Origin: Amaurobius ferox
Lineage: Eukaryota; Arthropoda; Arachnida; Araneae; Amaurobiidae
DNA: 64,000 nucleotides
Reading direction: 5' to 3'
NCBI GenBank assembly: GCA_951213105.1
Contig: OX578146.1
Location: 111,219,695-111,283,694, forward strand
Shown here: piece after piece, positions 62,681-64,000 of the stretch
How the letters are laid out: every line of letters starts with the position of its first letter
Position numbering within the stretch: position 1 is the stretch's first letter
Program-made: the position numbers and the translations under genes
The notes under the pieces: generated by a model
Told to the model about the DNA's origin: nothing
The model's input: only the letters and a program-made list of their open reading frames with translations
The model's database searches: none

Positions 62681-62817
62681 TATAAGTCCCTTTCTTTCGA
62701 CTAAGATAACAGTATGTGCCCTTAGTAACCACTAAGAACGAACTGCCGTTCGTTAGGCAGTTCAGTCTTAGTAGTTGTTAAGGATGCATATTGTTCTTTC
62801 GCGTAAGGTCTTATAAC
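62681..62817. mobile_element. Small hairpin element
   Basis: Arms of about 60-68 bp (62681-62748 and 62758-62817) around the loop GTTCGTTAG. The inner 28 bp pair well (CACTAAGAACGAACTGCC against GGCAGTTCAGTCTTAGTAG), and the outer ends share TTATAAG. Probably a small MITE; a transcribed hairpin is an alternative. Confidence 0.6.
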
Positions 62818-63510
62818 GTACTCAGAACAATTTTAATCATCTAACTGTTATATGTTTGCTTTCTTCAAGGAAGTATTGTAAGTTATTATATATTATATAG
62901 AGTTCAACTTTGAATTTTTTGTATAACTTTGTCGGATTGTGCACCGTTGTGCACAGATATGTACCGTTGGTCAAGTTTATTCGAAGATGGGGGGAATGGG
63001 CGGATTTTCGCCTTGGCCATTCCTTTCACAGTTCTGAAGTTTCAGTGGCTGTATTCCTGCTCTATCTGATAAGATTGTAATCAATTTTACGAAACATATT
63101 TTAAAATTCTGTCAAATATTTTATTTACTGACGTTGTAATTTAGAAATTGACAACGAAATAGCATTGTAATACATAATATAAAATATTCGCTGAACCTGC
63201 TTAAATAATCAGCAGTTAAAAAATACTTCGTAATATAATTAGATCATAAACAGCGGTATACACGGGCTTATGTCTAACCAACGGACTTAAGCCCAACCCG
63301 GCCAGAGGGCATAGCCAGGCCAGACGTGTGCTTAGATTGAAAAATGTGTGGTCAGGCCGAACATATTTAATTTTGAAAACCTTTTAAATGGATTCTAATA
63401 GAGTACATGAAATTATTGTGTTGGTTTCAGCTATCTAAAGATAATATTTAAAAAAAAAAGCTAACTTTAATCTTAATTTTTTGTATATAAAATTCACAAC
63501 TTCGGGTTTT
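62818..63510. other. AT-rich DNA, no gene seen
   Basis: A GC-richer patch at 63260-63350 (CCAACCCGGCCAGAGGGC) is unassigned. No gene seen. Confidence 0.4.
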
Positions 63511-63726
63511 TTAAACATTTGAATACAAAGCATTTCGGTCTAGACCGGGCCGATACTCAATGTCCTGCGGACCGCGCCAAGCCATCACCTCCGATAGCAG
63601 AAGCTGGAGTACAACCCCCCAAAAGTGAACCGCGTCGTGCTCTGTAGGCCCAAATCTTACCTTCCAATTTCGCCTGACCTTTTCTGGAAAATTCCCCCCA
63701 GCAGCCCACACAAAGAAGGAAGTCAT
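63511..63726 (-). other. GC-richer open frame of unknown nature
   Basis: A 71-codon minus-strand frame starting at ATG 63726, reading MTSFFVWAAGGNFPEKVRRN and WKVRFGPTEHDAVHFWGVV. Its GC content is clearly above the neighbourhood, as in the alpha-catulin exon. No splice acceptor, donor or domain can be assigned, so it could be an exon piece or a transposon fragment. Confidence 0.25.
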
Positions 63727-64000
63727 TAAGCTAGCTAGCTCGTGGATGTATCGGCCAACAAATTTTTTTTCTAGACAATTTTCCTTTATCGTGTTTTGTG
63801 AATGTGTAATTTCTTATTTTCATGATTTGATACGGTACAGATTTGTATATCTTATTACTCATCTTATTACTCATCCTAAGGACTCGAGCAACCATTTGGA
63901 CGGTCGGGAAAGAGAAGGTTTAATTGTGTGATTTTTATTCATATCTCGATAATCCCTGGTCCTAGAAACTCAAAACATGGACTAAATGTTGAGTGGGGCT
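63727..64000. other. AT-rich DNA at window end, no gene seen
   Basis: No feature recognised. The words CTTATTACTCAT are directly doubled at 63850-63873. Confidence 0.4.

Overview
The window is AT-rich, almost gene-free eukaryotic DNA, most plausibly from an arthropod. The type of Mutator-like transposase and the mixture of transposons suggest an arachnid such as a spider, but that is inference and only moderately secure. The only convincing host coding sequence is one 187-bp, GC-rich exon on the minus strand at 33016-33202. It has consensus splice sites on both sides, and its peptide matches the N-terminal part of alpha-catulin (CTNNAL1, vinculin/alpha-catenin family). Much of the window is therefore probably intron of that gene, filled with transposons.

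Layout. 1-10123: two satellite arrays built from the same 319-bp and 145-bp units but in opposite orientation (left arm 1-1440, right arm 5536-10123). They flank a core with a minus-strand LINE 3' end (RNase H and zinc knuckle, 2846-3740) and a plus-strand LINE 5' part (ORF1 remnant and AP endonuclease, 3881-5535). 10124-17072: sparse DNA with a Helentron/HINE-like element, a TTAA-flanked piggyBac-like hairpin MITE and a short deletion derivative carrying a DUF4817-type helix-turn-helix remnant. 17073-19806: a Tc1-like element with about 0.7-kb inverted arms and a dead transposase. 20009-24939: a Mutator-like element whose frameshifted transposase is followed by a 366-bp tandem array derived from the 3' end of its own gene.

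25000-33000: tRNA-derived SINEs, a 32-bp minisatellite and degenerate duplicated repeats. 33016-33202: the alpha-catulin exon. 33497-39805: three foldback elements, a very short SINE insertion with a perfect 14-bp target duplication, and a second HINE-like copy. 40000-48010: a 3-copy tandem repeat, a 39-bp coding-like minisatellite, a 5'-truncated LINE, a minus-strand non-autonomous Helitron with a tandem core, a second Helitron fragment and another SINE. 48747-51457: two more HINE-like copies.

52162-55651: a large inverted repeat with arms of about 1.27 kb around a 0.94-kb spacer. 56261-59351: a decayed DNA transposon sitting inside TA microsatellite, with DTT-SN and CRHH motifs. 59352-64000: TA microsatellite, weak coding-like remnants, a third full-length SINE and a small hairpin element.

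No intact autonomous transposon is visible: every transposase or LINE reading frame seen is truncated, frameshifted or lacks key residues. All coordinates of repeat edges were read by eye and may be off by several bases. Homology statements rest on recognition of motifs, not on database searches.
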